Positions 12,116 through 22,236 of a DNA stretch of 64,000 nt are shown in pieces. The stretch is from Eupeodes corollae (taxonomy: Eukaryota > Arthropoda > Insecta > Diptera > Syrphidae). Position numbers and translations under genes: made by a program. The stretch is taken from positions 93,488,315-93,552,314 of the forward strand of contig NC_079147.1 in NCBI RefSeq assembly GCF_945859685.1. Direction: 5' to 3'. Within the stretch, counting starts at the first letter, position 1, and the number at the start of each line of letters is the position of its first letter. The notes beneath the pieces are model-generated. The model was not told where the DNA came from. It made no database searches and saw only the letters and a program-made list of their open reading frames with translations.

Positions 12116-15100
12116 TGCATAAAATATCGCGTCCATGTGAATAATTTCTGGAGTCTTGATGCATTTAAAACTAAAATAAATCCAACTATGTACGATGCAT
12201 GCATATGTAGCTCCTTAAATTGCGAAGCAGCCATTTAAATTAAATTGTTATTCATACCAATTAATATTTCAATGAAACAAATAAATAAATAAATTCATTA
12301 AAAATGTATTAAAATGGATTTGTTTGTTTTATTTAGATTTTTACTTTATTATCTGAAATAATTGGTCCGTTCGCGTACTTTCTTCACTAAAATTCGTAAA
12401 AAGAGATATTTTAAAGAGTGGGGGTAAAATTTTCTCACCAAAAAAAAAAAAACTACAAAAAAGTAAGTGGACGGAAACAACTAATTTTTCACACAATATT
12501 ACTATCTTGTTGCTGTTCATTGAAAATTTATTTTTACATTTTATAACTGACAGCAAAATCGAGCAATTTATTTAATTTATTTGAATTTCTATGAAATTTG
12601 ACAATTTTCACAAATCAGCCCAAAGAAATATCTTGGGCTCAAATTCGTAGGTTGGGGAAAAACTACGAAATTTTTGAGTACGCTATTGAGGATTTGGTTA
12701 CATTTCGTATTTTTTCGTAAAATCGGACTGTTTTAACAAATTTGTATGAAAACACAAAATTTAATTTATTGAAATCTATTTAAAATGAAAATTGGAGTTC
12801 TAAAATTCAATTTTATCAATATCGATTTATTTTTTTCCAAAGTTAAAATGAACCGTATTTCCATGCTCGATTTTTCCGATTTGCAAATGATATCAATTCT
12901 GCTATAGATTAAGTTGGTTCGATGTAGATTCAACACGAGTAAATAGCGTAAAACAGATGTAATTTTAATTATAGAAAATGAAGCCCAACTAATTTTTGAG
13001 ATAGACGTAGAAAGTTGCTGCTTCTATACCTCATATTTCAAATTGAGAAAACAAACAAAGCATTCAAAATGTTTTCTTAGCACGACAAATGTTTTCACTA
13101 TAAAATTTTGAGTTTTAATACTTTTAACTTTTAAGACACTTTCGACTGTACAAATAGCAACAACCAGTCCTTTGGAAATATTTTCTGCAAAGAAACGACT
13201 CTAAGGTTCGCTGTAAGGCACATCAACAAAATCTTAGAAAAATGTCTAATATTTCGTATTTGAGTTCAAATACAAAAAAATACAAAGGTTCAAAAATAAA
13301 CCTCGATGTATTAATCAACCATTTAAGTAAAAAACGACATAGGTATTGCTAGCAATAGCTATACCAAAAGACATCATGACTTAAGAATGTCTACGTTAAA
13401 CTTTTAACTATTTAGATAGTTAATTAAAATATCTCCTCAATTTTATTCACCCTGGCTTCAAAATACTTACAAATGCCTCGCAATTAATAGAACTATTGAA
13501 ATGATTTCTAATATTCCATGATCAATGCTTTATTATCCTTATCCTTACAGCCTATAATAGGTGTGGTTATCCACATATTATACTTCAGAAGAAAAGTTCA
13601 GAAAAAAAAGAACAGTATAAAAACTTCTCCCTTAATTCACAGCTCAGTTGACAGACAGAGGGTTTTCTTTTATAGAAATGTCACTTCAAATCCAAATCCT
13701 CTGAGAGATATTATCCCACTCGTAGTGTGAACGTGTATATGAAAAAAATGACAAATAATCCTGATAAAAGAGTAAGAGTGATGGAAATTCACGCACAACA
13801 AACCATCACATCAGTACGAGTCCTGAAAAAAAACATACATATAAGAAGTTATATATGTATAGAAATAAAAGAAACAAAAAATAACCACGAGGGTTAAAGT
13901 TGAGGAAGAAATCTGCACTACTCGTTGGTATTATAGGCTTTCGGAAAATCAAGGAAAATTCTATAAAAATATGCGGGAAACGTTGTAACGCCATTATACC
14001 AGAATACTAAGGTTTGTGATGGCCAATTGTTTGTGCACCACACTTGAAAAGGGTGTGTTGTGTATAGATGAAGGGCTCCTTGTTCAAGCAACCAAGTACC
14101 TCTGAACGTACGTAGAATACATCTAACATGAGATTTGGTTTTATATTTGTTGTTTCCATTTGACAAGGGGAGGATGCAGCCTGTCGAAAAATGTCCTCCA
14201 TTTTGCTAATACACAGTTTTCATTTTATGTTTCATTTTACGCTTTTTTCTGATGTTTTTTTTATTCTTCTGTCGTTTGGATGATTTATTTCGAATCTCTG
14301 AACAAAAACAGTTTTGAAATTGCCTATTTTCGATCGCTCTTCAAATCTTATGATGAAAACTGGAGAAATTTACTGTTTGCTCCATTTTATTTCATCCATG
14401 AACAATTTTCAAGGCAGAAAATACTGGTCGACAAAATGACGTTTTTTTTACCTGTCACACAAACAAAACAATAATTTTCTAATGGTTTAAGTTGTCCTTA
14501 ATTCGAATCACACCTTAAAAGTCTTTCATATTTAAGGATTTTTAAATATGTCTCACTCAAACAAATTATTTTCTCAAGGTTAAGATAATGTACAATTTAA
14601 CAATAAATTGTATCATGATTTTGCAAACTTCAAATTTTTTTTTCCAAGATACAACTTAGATCATTTTAGTATTTGAATTAGGTTTTAGAAAGTCTTATTA
14701 CTTCAATTCGTCTTTATTTGGATTTGACTCTAGTGGTTTGAAGTTTTGAGAAATCGAAACGTTTTAGATTTTATTTTTAGTCCTGACCTCTAATCCGAAC
14801 TTTAATTTTAACTATCTGCTCGAATTTTAAAAATTCCTACTTCACGAATTTAGATAGCCTCGAAAATCCTTACGAAAAGTTGTTTTTTTTCGAATTATTA
14901 AAAAATGATGTCACAAAAATCTGAGGTGAAAGAATCAAATATGGATTATGTCCCTAAGACCGCCTGAAATAGGTGCACTTTGATTCCCCAGGAAAAAACC
15001 TTGTAGACCAGTGAAATACGTGTAGAAGAACTTTGTTGTTCTTATTTTGCAAAGTGCAGATCTTTATCTCCTACATACAATTAAAATTATTTAACTATCT

Positions 15101-16299
15101 TACTTAGATTTTGAAAATTCTCATTAGTCACTATGAGTTTTTAAATGAAATTTTGAACAAACATAGAATTTGATACTTTCATAGTTTTGAAAAATACGTT
15201 TCGGAGTTAAATTTTAGTGATAATTTCGAAACCAAAGTTGAATTCTAACTATTTGCTCATAATTTAAAAGTACAAAATTATTTTATATTTTTTAACTCAT
15301 TTCAAAAACTTATATAAGTAATAGAATTGCTTTGACAATAGTTTTGCATTTCTCTGTTAATAGCCGTTTTAGGGTTTCTTGCAGATTTTTGTAAGGCAGG
15401 TTAAATCTAAGAACCCATAAAGATTTTTCGAATATTATAGAAAATAATATAAATATTTCAACTGAATATTGAAGAAAAAAAATAGATTTTGAAAACCATC
15501 GCGGATCTTGTTGAAAATAAAATGAACGAATGGGTCGCACTAACTTACTTATGTATTCAAAGAATCTGTTCAAAAATATCTCCTGTATTTTAATATTTTA
15601 AAATGTTTGTACCTACAAGATTTCAATATGTTTTCAAAAAAACCTTAATTTCTGAAAATTGTTTTTTATTTTTTTAATTAATTTCTTATTATTATTTTTG
15701 TGAAAAGTGGTTAAATTTTTTTTAATATAAGTTACTCAAAAGTCACAATGGCTCTTATAGGAATAAATTGTTGTTTGACAGATTTTCTATTAGATGCAAA
15801 TAATAACTTTGAGAAACTTAATTTCTTTAAGAAAAAATAGTAATAGTGAAATAGGACGCTTTGAGCTTATCTATTAAATTAGAAAGCAAAGATTTTTGTT
15901 TTTTCTCACAATTCTCTTTGAAATGTTTGCGAAAACTGGTGTTCCTTTTAATTTCATTAAAAAAACGAGGCTGGGATGCACCCACACTGATAACTTCCCA
16001 TTCCGTCTGTTGATTTGTCTTGCTTTTAAGTTTGCAGGTTTTCGTGTTGGGTTAAAATAGTTGTCAGTTAAATTATTTTTAAAAATTTTAAAACTACCAA
16101 CAATAATTTGCATATAAAAAGTAGTTTAGCTTGAAAATCTAGTCTTGTTAAATAAAATTTTTGTCGAAAACAAATTTTTACCAATTAGTAGTAGCATTTC
16201 TTAAATTTTTATAAATTGGATAAATGCCATTAATTTGAGAGATATTAAGAACCGAACATAACATACATTTTTACCAAATTTGTGTACTATTTTTTGCAG
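12116..16299. other. Intergenic AT-rich DNA, no gene seen
   Basis: Over 4 kb with no supported gene. Parts of 12600-13300 and 14600-15650 share the A/T-run vocabulary of the degenerate repeats at 16300-16930 (GAAAACAATATTTTTT, TTTTGAGTCGAAA and similar), but no unit structure could be fixed by eye. Confidence 0.4.
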
Positions 16300-16319
16300 A
16301 TTTTATTTGTTTATGAAAA

Positions 16320-16935
16320 AACGGACTGTTGGATTTAAAAAAAAAGCTACTGTATATCGAAAACAACATTTTCTGTGTAACTCTTTTGAGTCGAAAGTAA
16401 ATTTTTACCAAGTTTAGTCTTATTTTTTTATTTTTTGTAAAAAAAACTGTCAATTCGATTTTTCTCAAAGTTTGTCCCAATATTAGAAACAATATTTCTT
16501 ATAAGTTAAAATTAGTTGGAAGCAATTTAAAGAGATATTTGTGTCGAAAATCAATTTTTGTTAAATTTTCTCTTAAGTTTTTATATTTTGTAAAAAAAAT
16601 GTCAATTCGATTTTTCTCAAAATTTTACAAAATGTTGAAAACAATATTTTTATAAGATAAAATAAGTTTGAAGCCATAATCTCAAGTTTTTGAAAAGTTA
16701 TTTGAGTCGAGAGTTTTTTTGTTGTTGCACAAAATTGTTTTGGAGATAAAATCATTTTTTATTCGTAAAATTTTTGAGGTGACAAATTTTTTTTTCAGTT
16801 TTTTCGATTTATAAAAAAAACTGTTAATTGGATTTTTTTCCAAAAATATACTGGTTTGGTATCACGTTACAATATATAATATAAAATTAGCGTCAATGGT
16901 TGTTGAGATATTTAGGGTTAACCAAAATTGTCACC
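16320..16935 (+). repeat. Degenerate ~150-bp tandem-like repeat, left of the RTE
   Basis: The block GTCAATTCGATTTTTCTCAA occurs at 16449 and again at 16601, 152 bp apart. Each is followed by a GAAAACAATATTT-TTATAAG-TAAAAT-AGTT-GAAGC stretch and then a GAGTCGA/GTGTCGA stretch. Weaker units precede (about 16327) and follow (about 16818). The last unit continues across the RTE insertion into 20449-20760. Related sequence lies at 45490-45680 and, inverted, at 61100-61330. Its class is unknown. Confidence 0.6.
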
Positions 16936-16936
16936 T

Positions 16937-16948
16937 TTTTTTTAAACT
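16937..16948. repeat. Target-site duplication, 3' side of the RTE insertion
   Basis: TTTTTTTAAACT here matches 20437-20448 exactly, and a preceding C plus T-run extends the similarity. The final T is shared with the start of the tail, so the duplication is 11-13 bp. It flanks the intact RTE element. Confidence 0.75.
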
Positions 16949-16970
16949 TACTTACTTACTTAAGGTGGCG

Positions 16971-19900
16971 CTACAGTCCGGGGCGGACCTGGGCCTCAAC
17001 CAACAAGCGTCTCCAGCCAGCTCGGTCCCTAGCTAGCTGTCTCCAGTTTCGCACGCCAAGTTGGTTGAGGTCCTCTCCCACCTGGGTGCGCCACCTGAGT
17101 CGCGGTCTTCCTCTACTGCGCCGTCCCTCGGGATTGGATTCGAAGACCTTCCGGGCTGGAGCGTTGATGTCCATCCGCTCTACATGACCTAGCCATCTAA
17201 GCCGTTGGACTTTGATTCTGCTAACTAGGTCAGTGTCGCTGTACAGCCCGTACAGCTCGTCGTTATATCTTCTCCTCCATTCTCCATCTATGCGTACGGG
17301 ACCAAAAATCGCCCGAAGAATTTTTCTCTCGAAGCATCCTAAGACGCTCTCATCTTTCTTTGACAGGGTCCAGGCCTCAGCGCCATAAATGAGAACCGGG
17401 ATGATGAGTGTCTTATAGATGGTGATTTTACATGCTCGAGAGAGGACTTTACTTCTCAATTGCCTTCTAAGTCCAAAGAAGCAGCGATTTGCAACAGTTA
17501 TTCTTCGTTTGATTTCAGCGCTGGTGTCGTTGTCTGCATTAATAGCGGTGCCTAGGTAGACAAAGTCCTTAACTACCTCAAAGTTATAGCTGTCCATGGT
17601 GACGTTTTGTCCAAGACGTCGTCGTTCAGTGTCCTTTTTTGATGACAGCATATACTTGGTCTTGCCCTCATTGACCACTAAACCCATCTTCTTCGCTTCC
17701 GTCGCAATGCTCAAAAACGCTCCACTGACATCACGCTTTGATCTTCCAATTATGTCAATATCATCTGCGTATCCGAGTAATTGGATGGATCTTTGGAAGA
17801 TTGTGCCTCTAGTGTTGACGGTTGAGTTTTGCACAATTCTTTCTAGAACGATGTTAAAGAAGTCGCATGACAGTGCATCGCCTTGTCTAAAACCTTTTTT
17901 GACATCAAATGCATCGGTAAGATCTTTTCCGACCTTGATAGAGCAGCGTGCATTCTCCATCGTCATTCTGCACAAACGGATAAGTTTGACAGGGATGCCA
18001 AAACTAGACATTGCTCGGTAGAGCTCTTCCCTATAGATGCTGTCATACGCGGCTTTGAAATCGATAAAGAGATGGTGGGTATCGATTTGAAGCTCCTGGG
18101 TTTTTTTCAAGATCTGCCGTAGTGTGAATATTTGGTCGATAGTGGACTTTCCTGGTCTGAAGCCACACTGATAAGGACCAATCAGGTTGTTGACGAATGG
18201 CTTCAGACGTTCACATAATACGGCAGAGAAGATCTTATACGCAATGTTAAGGAGACTGATGCCTCTGTAGTTGGCGCAGTTTAGAGGGTCTCCTTTCTTA
18301 TGTATCGGGCACACTATGCTGAGATTCCACTCATCGGGCATGCTTTCTTCCGACCAAATTTTGCAGATGAGTTGGTGCATGCTCCCTACCAAGTCATCGC
18401 CTGCTGCTTTGAATAGTTCGGCGGTGATGCCGTCAGCTCCAGCAGCTTTGTTTGACTTAAGTTTAGATATAGCTATCTTCACTTCGTCAAGGTCGGGTGG
18501 GCGGAATTGTTGATCTGCGTCGCCGAGGTTGAGTGGTTCTATCTCCCTTACAGCGGAATTCGGTTCGTCATCGCCGTTAAATAATTTGGAGAAGTGATCT
18601 TTCCATATTCTCAGCATCGACTGTGGTTCTACTACGATGTTCCCTTGATCGTCTTTACAGGCTTCGGTTCGTGGCTGGTACCCTTGGGAGGTTTTTTTTA
18701 CCTTTTGGTAAAATTTACGAACCTCATTCCTGTTGTGACATCCCTCTATCTCCTCGATCGCGCGCTTCTCATGCTCTCTTTTTTTCCGTCTAAGAAGCCG
18801 GTGTTCCTCTCTCCTCTTCTGCTCGTAGAGCTCGCGAGCAGCTCTCGTCCTTTTGTGCAGCGCCGTTTTGTATGCCTCTTGTTTCGCTGCGTGAGCTTGC
18901 CGGCATTCGTCGTCAAACCAGGGGTTTCGCTGTGGTGGCCGTGTGAAACCTAGCACTTCAGAGGCGGCATCTCTGATGGCTGCAAGGCAATGTTGCCACT
19001 GGTTTTCAATGCTTAATGCAGGAAGCATAGGACTCCTTAGGAGGTTATTAGAGACTCGATCGGAGAAGGACATGGCAGTCTCTTGCAATTGTAGCCATCT
19101 AACGTCGAATCTTCTCACAGTACTTCCTTGTTTTGGCTTGGATCGGGATATCCGTAGCCGTACCTTGGCTACAACGAGGTAGTGGTCCGAGTCAATGTTG
19201 GCGTCTGGGAATGTTCGGATATCCTGGATACTGGAGAAGTGTCGTGCGTCGATCGCAATGTGGTCAATCTGGTTGACAGTTGATTGATCAGGAGATTTCC
19301 ATGTCCCCTTGTGGATATTAAGATGCGTGAACTGCGTACTAGCTACCAGAACGACTCGCCCCGCAGCGAAATCGACCAGCCTGAATCCGTTGTCGGAGGT
19401 AGTGTCGTGCAGGCTGTATCTCCCGATTATGCCACCAAAGATGTCTTCTCTTCCTAGCTTGGCATTAAAATCTCCTAAGACAATTTTAATGTCATAGCCA
19501 GGGCACTGCTCATATGTCTTGTCCAAGAGCTCGAAGAACATATCTTTGGTGTCTTCATCTTTCTCCTCTGTTGGGGCATGCGCGCATATTAGGCTTATGT
19601 TGGCGAATTTAGCCTTGATGCAGATTGTCGTGATGCGCTCGCTCACACTGTTGAAACTCAAGACTTTTTGCCTGAGCCTAGTTCCAACAACAAATCCACA
19701 CCCAAATAGACGCTGTCTTTGTTCTCGGTAGCAGTCGCCGTAGTAGATATCGCAGTCTTTTAGTTTGCGTTTACCCGGTCCATCCCATCGCACTTCTTGG
19801 ATGGCTGTAATATCTGCCTTGCAGCAGTTTAGGGCTTCCGCTAATTGTTCGGCTGCACGTGGTCTGTTAAGGGACCTAACATAACACGTACATATACGAA

Positions 19901-20009
19901 GTTCGTTGTCCTTATTTCGTTTGCGTGGGTTGTCAACAGTGAATCCGTCCGTATCCGAGGCTTGTTGTTGCTTCGAAACTATGATGTTTTTACGTGGCCA
20001 GGAAGTCAC
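16971..20009 (-). CDS. RTE retrotransposon ORF: endonuclease-reverse transcriptase
   Basis: The 1012-residue protein drives target-primed reverse transcription of its own RNA. Residues about 36-280 form an APE-type endonuclease: AIQEVRWDG has the metal-binding Glu at 72, GDFN is at 179-182 and SDH at 274-276. A basic, coiled-coil-prone linker (about 365-440, many R/K/E) follows. The reverse transcriptase spans about 510-860: SNKAAGADGI, NYRGISLLN, QCGFRPGKST, FIDFKAAYD at 648-656 (catalytic Asp) and YADD at 747-750. The C-terminus carries RWLGHVERM and RSRGRPRLRW. No RNase H is present, as expected for RTE. Database hits to this type are often mislabelled craniofacial development protein 2-like. 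The start is the first Met of the frame; an upstream non-AUG start is possible. No stops or frameshifts were seen, so it could be active. Confidence 0.95.
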   Translation of the reverse strand: MTSWPRKNIIVSKQQQASDTDGFTVDNPRKRNKDNELRICTCYVRSLNRPRAAEQLAEALNCCKADITAIQEVRWDGPGKRKLKDCDIYYGDCYREQRQRLFGCGFVVGTRLRQKVLSFNSVSERITTICIKAKFANISLICAHAPTEEKDEDTKDMFFELLDKTYEQCPGYDIKIVLGDFNAKLGREDIFGGIIGRYSLHDTTSDNGFRLVDFAAGRVVLVASTQFTHLNIHKGTWKSPDQSTVNQIDHIAIDARHFSSIQDIRTFPDANIDSDHYLVVAKVRLRISRSKPKQGSTVRRFDVRWLQLQETAMSFSDRVSNNLLRSPMLPALSIENQWQHCLAAIRDAASEVLGFTRPPQRNPWFDDECRQAHAAKQEAYKTALHKRTRAARELYEQKRREEHRLLRRKKREHEKRAIEEIEGCHNRNEVRKFYQKVKKTSQGYQPRTEACKDDQGNIVVEPQSMLRIWKDHFSKLFNGDDEPNSAVREIEPLNLGDADQQFRPPDLDEVKIAISKLKSNKAAGADGITAELFKAAGDDLVGSMHQLICKIWSEESMPDEWNLSIVCPIHKKGDPLNCANYRGISLLNIAYKIFSAVLCERLKPFVNNLIGPYQCGFRPGKSTIDQIFTLRQILKKTQELQIDTHHLFIDFKAAYDSIYREELYRAMSSFGIPVKLIRLCRMTMENARCSIKVGKDLTDAFDVKKGFRQGDALSCDFFNIVLERIVQNSTVNTRGTIFQRSIQLLGYADDIDIIGRSKRDVSGAFLSIATEAKKMGLVVNEGKTKYMLSSKKDTERRRLGQNVTMDSYNFEVVKDFVYLGTAINADNDTSAEIKRRITVANRCFFGLRRQLRSKVLSRACKITIYKTLIIPVLIYGAEAWTLSKKDESVLGCFERKILRAIFGPVRIDGEWRRRYNDELYGLYSDTDLVSRIKVQRLRWLGHVERMDINAPARKVFESNPEGRRSRGRPRLRWRTQVGEDLNQLGVRNWRQLARDRAGWRRLLVEAQVRPGL

Positions 20010-20181
20010 CCCGACGGCACAACCCCCAACCTGGAGGGCCAGATCCTTAGTATAACTCCAAGGAAGGGGAGCCGGATGAACCGCTCCTTATAGGCCTGGG
20101 CTCCGAATATGTCGAAGGAGCCCTATAAGGTGTTCACTAAGTAGTTCGACCTTACTGGAACTGTAGACGCCACCGTTGATT

Positions 20182-20427
20182 CTATCTCGAGAATTCGTCC
20201 GCTGCCGCCTGGATAAGGAGAGGTGCCTTAGTGGAAACACCTCTCCCCCCCTCTATCGTTTGTTGCCCCCAACAACTTTCCACTGGGGTTGGAACCCAAT
20301 CTCCAGTTGAGGTACTAGGCACCCGATGTTCACCGCGGGGAGGTGAGAGTAGGAGTTGATAGACAGAGGTGGGTTTTGAGAAAAACCTGTGGACGCTTGT
20401 GTCCTCTTGAATGCACATGTCTACCAT
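20182..20427 (-). CDS. Small ORF in the 5' region of the RTE element
   Basis: An 81-codon frame begins about 9 bases inside the element's 5' end, starts MVDMCIQEDTSVHRFF and ends before the main ORF. Some RTE elements carry a short upstream ORF, so this could be an ORF1-like peptide. It could equally be a chance frame in a structured 5' UTR. No domain is recognisable, and none of the other copies retains this region for comparison. Confidence 0.3.
   Translation of the reverse strand: MVDMCIQEDTSVHRFFSKPTSVYQLLLSPPRGEHRVPSTSTGDWVPTPVESCWGQQTIEGGRGVSTKAPLLIQAAADEFSR
20217..20246 (-). other. Hairpin in the RTE 5' region
   Basis: A perfect 9-bp stem, GGAGAGGTG at 20217-20225 paired with CACCTCTCC at 20238-20246, encloses a 12-nt loop. 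It lies within the transcribed 5' region, upstream of the main ORF. Self-cleaving ribozymes are known at the 5' ends of some R2 and RTE elements, but this hairpin alone does not show such a fold. Confidence 0.45.
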
Positions 20428-20436
20428 TTGAACAAC

Positions 20437-20448
20437 TTTTTTTAAACT
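20437..20448. repeat. Target-site duplication, 5' side of the RTE insertion
   Basis: TTTTTTTAAACT, identical to 16937-16948. It marks the integration site of the intact RTE. Confidence 0.75.
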
Positions 20449-20762
20449 GCTATGGTAAAAAAAAACATAAACTTAATTTTCTTGAGAGCCCTTTTTGCAT
20501 CTTTATGAATTATCAGTATAACAAAATTTATTTGAAGCCGATATCTCTTCTGGTTTTTGAGCTATGGACAGCAAAAAAAACGTCGTGAACCTATTGACGT
20601 ATGGGCTTACGGACGTACGAACGTACGTTCACACGCACGCACACACATCTTTTTAAAAATCTTTTATTTTGACTCTAGGGACCTTGAAACTTCGAGAAAA
20701 GTCAAAATTTAAAATTTGACACATCGGACCCATTACAATTATTTCCTATGGGAAGTTAATAA
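20449..20762 (+). repeat. Right part of the repeat interrupted by the RTE
   Basis: Continues the sequence broken at 16948. It contains a CGTACG/ACGCAC-rich stretch (20610-20648) and ends TTTGACACATCGGACCCATTACAATTA-TTCCTATGGGAAGTT. The same ending occurs at 45640-45680 and, inverted, at 47215-47290. The segment at 29930-30190 is a shorter relative without the RTE. Confidence 0.6.
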
Positions 20763-21719
20763 AGAAGCGGATATTGAAATCGCAGAAAGAGAAATAGAAT
20801 GTTTTGAGTTTTGGCTTGTCTTTGATTTCTTAGAGAGATTTGAATCAATTTTTGAGGGTTGCGCAGAATCGCCACGAAAAGGAAGATAACTTTAGAAATT
20901 AAAGATAATATTATAGGTCAACTTAATATAAGATATAAATCGTTTACTAATTTAGTATTCTTAGATTTTCTTAATAAATTAATATGATTCTTTTGTAGCA
21001 ACAATGCCGGATGAAAAAATATCGGCTTTAAAAAATGAGCTTAAAGTTTTGTATGCAACACCATGCCGTCGTCACTTTGAAATTGTAGCACTCCATAAAA
21101 ATGTTTAAAGAATAATATGTTACGTGACACATTTCCACAAAATTTTTAATTTGAGTTGATTGTGTTTAACACTTCCGATAATTGTTGTTTTGGTTGAGAA
21201 ATCTTTTTCAGCAAGTACATTTCAGTAAGTACATTTCTGATATTTTTTTCTAGTAACTCATTTTTCTATGACTTACCTTTAGAAATAAGTCACGCCTTAG
21301 TGTATGGGACTACTGTTTACAACCTTTATTTCCAAATTTTAAGTCCATAGACCTAATACTTTGGGCTGTACTGGCCAGGAGAGACAGACGAGAGGAATCG
21401 GGGGACCCAGCTTTTTCGACTTCTTTGAAATTTTGTACGACTGCAAAACTTGCCATATAGTTCCTATATATGTTGCAAGTAGGAAAGCTATTTCATAAAT
21501 TAAGATAGCCTTAAAAAGTCTTATATCAATGTTTTTTTTTCCAATTTGAAAAAGTATTAGGTATCTTAAAAACCTGACGTGATTCATTCATTTTGAAGTC
21601 GGATTTGAATTAAGGGCATCAAAACGTATTGAAAAACTGCAATTTTATTGCGAGTAAGAAAACCGTGTTGACCAGTGAAATTGAGAGATACACAGAGTAA
21701 TTACTTGAAACATAACTTG
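20763..21719. other. AT-rich DNA, no gene seen
   Basis: No coding signal recognised. It may contain more decayed Helitron sequence leading into the fragment at 21720. Confidence 0.4.
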
Positions 21720-22236
21720 CTTATTTTAAGCAGCCAAAAATGCTTGATGTTGACGAAATTAACTTCCAGATACAACAGTTGTTACCAGGCGATCCGATAT
21801 CTTTTAAATCAATCGATACTGTTGTTAATGAAAATGAAAGTGTAAATTTTCCAACTGAATTTTTTCACCATATAATTTTCGATTTAAGATTGGTTCACCT
21901 TCAATTCTCCTGTGTAATTTTAATCCATCTCAATTATGCAACGTACACGTTGTGTCATCAAAAAGATCACCGGAAATTCTCTTTAGCAACCATTTTTAAC
22001 GGGAAAGTTTAAAGAAACAAATGGTCCTGTTGCCAAGTATTCTAATAATACCTTCAGATTCTACCATACCCTTCGGAAGTTTCAAGTTTTCAATTCGTAT
22101 AGATTTTGTTGTGCTTATGAATAAGTCTCAGGGCCAAACAATGTCCATTAGAGATTTGGTAAATCCATGCTCTTTTTCATGAACAGCTATATTTACATGT
22201 TCACGTGTAGGAACACCTTTTTGTGTTAGCGATTAG
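21720..22236 (+). pseudogene. Helitron helicase (Pif1-like) C-terminal remnant
   Basis: The first frame reads DVDEINFQIQQLLPGDPI, SFKSIDTVVNENESVNFPTE: the helicase segment that normally contains (Y/F)xSxDTV and NyPtEFLN. After frameshifts come FNPSQLCN-TRCVIKKITGN, LIIPSDSTIPF, LMNKSQGQTMSI, DLVNPCSFSHEQLY and CSRVGTPF. These are the final helicase motifs (MTINKSQGQT, CFSHGQLYVACSRVGTP) in correct order. At least four frameshifts or deletions and one in-frame stop make it non-functional. The Rep domain and termini were not found. A Helitron or the related Helentron type are both possible. Confidence 0.85.

Larger units (their letters stand above)
16949..20436 (-). mobile_element. Apparently full-length RTE-clade LINE
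   Basis: A 3.49-kb minus-strand element bounded by a 12-bp target-site duplication. In order it has a GC-rich 5' region (20010-20436), a single 1012-codon endonuclease/reverse-transcriptase ORF, a 3' UTR of about 20 bases and an (AAGT)n tail at 16949-16963. It lies inside an older repeat whose two halves continue on either side. Its GC content is far above its surroundings. The open ORF and matching duplications indicate a young insertion. Three decayed copies of the same family lie at 5095, 10890 and 50320. Confidence 0.93.

Noticed and set aside
13518..14474. Several 60-80-codon ORFs on both strands
   Set aside because: No domain, no conserved motif, overlapping frames; typical chance ORFs.
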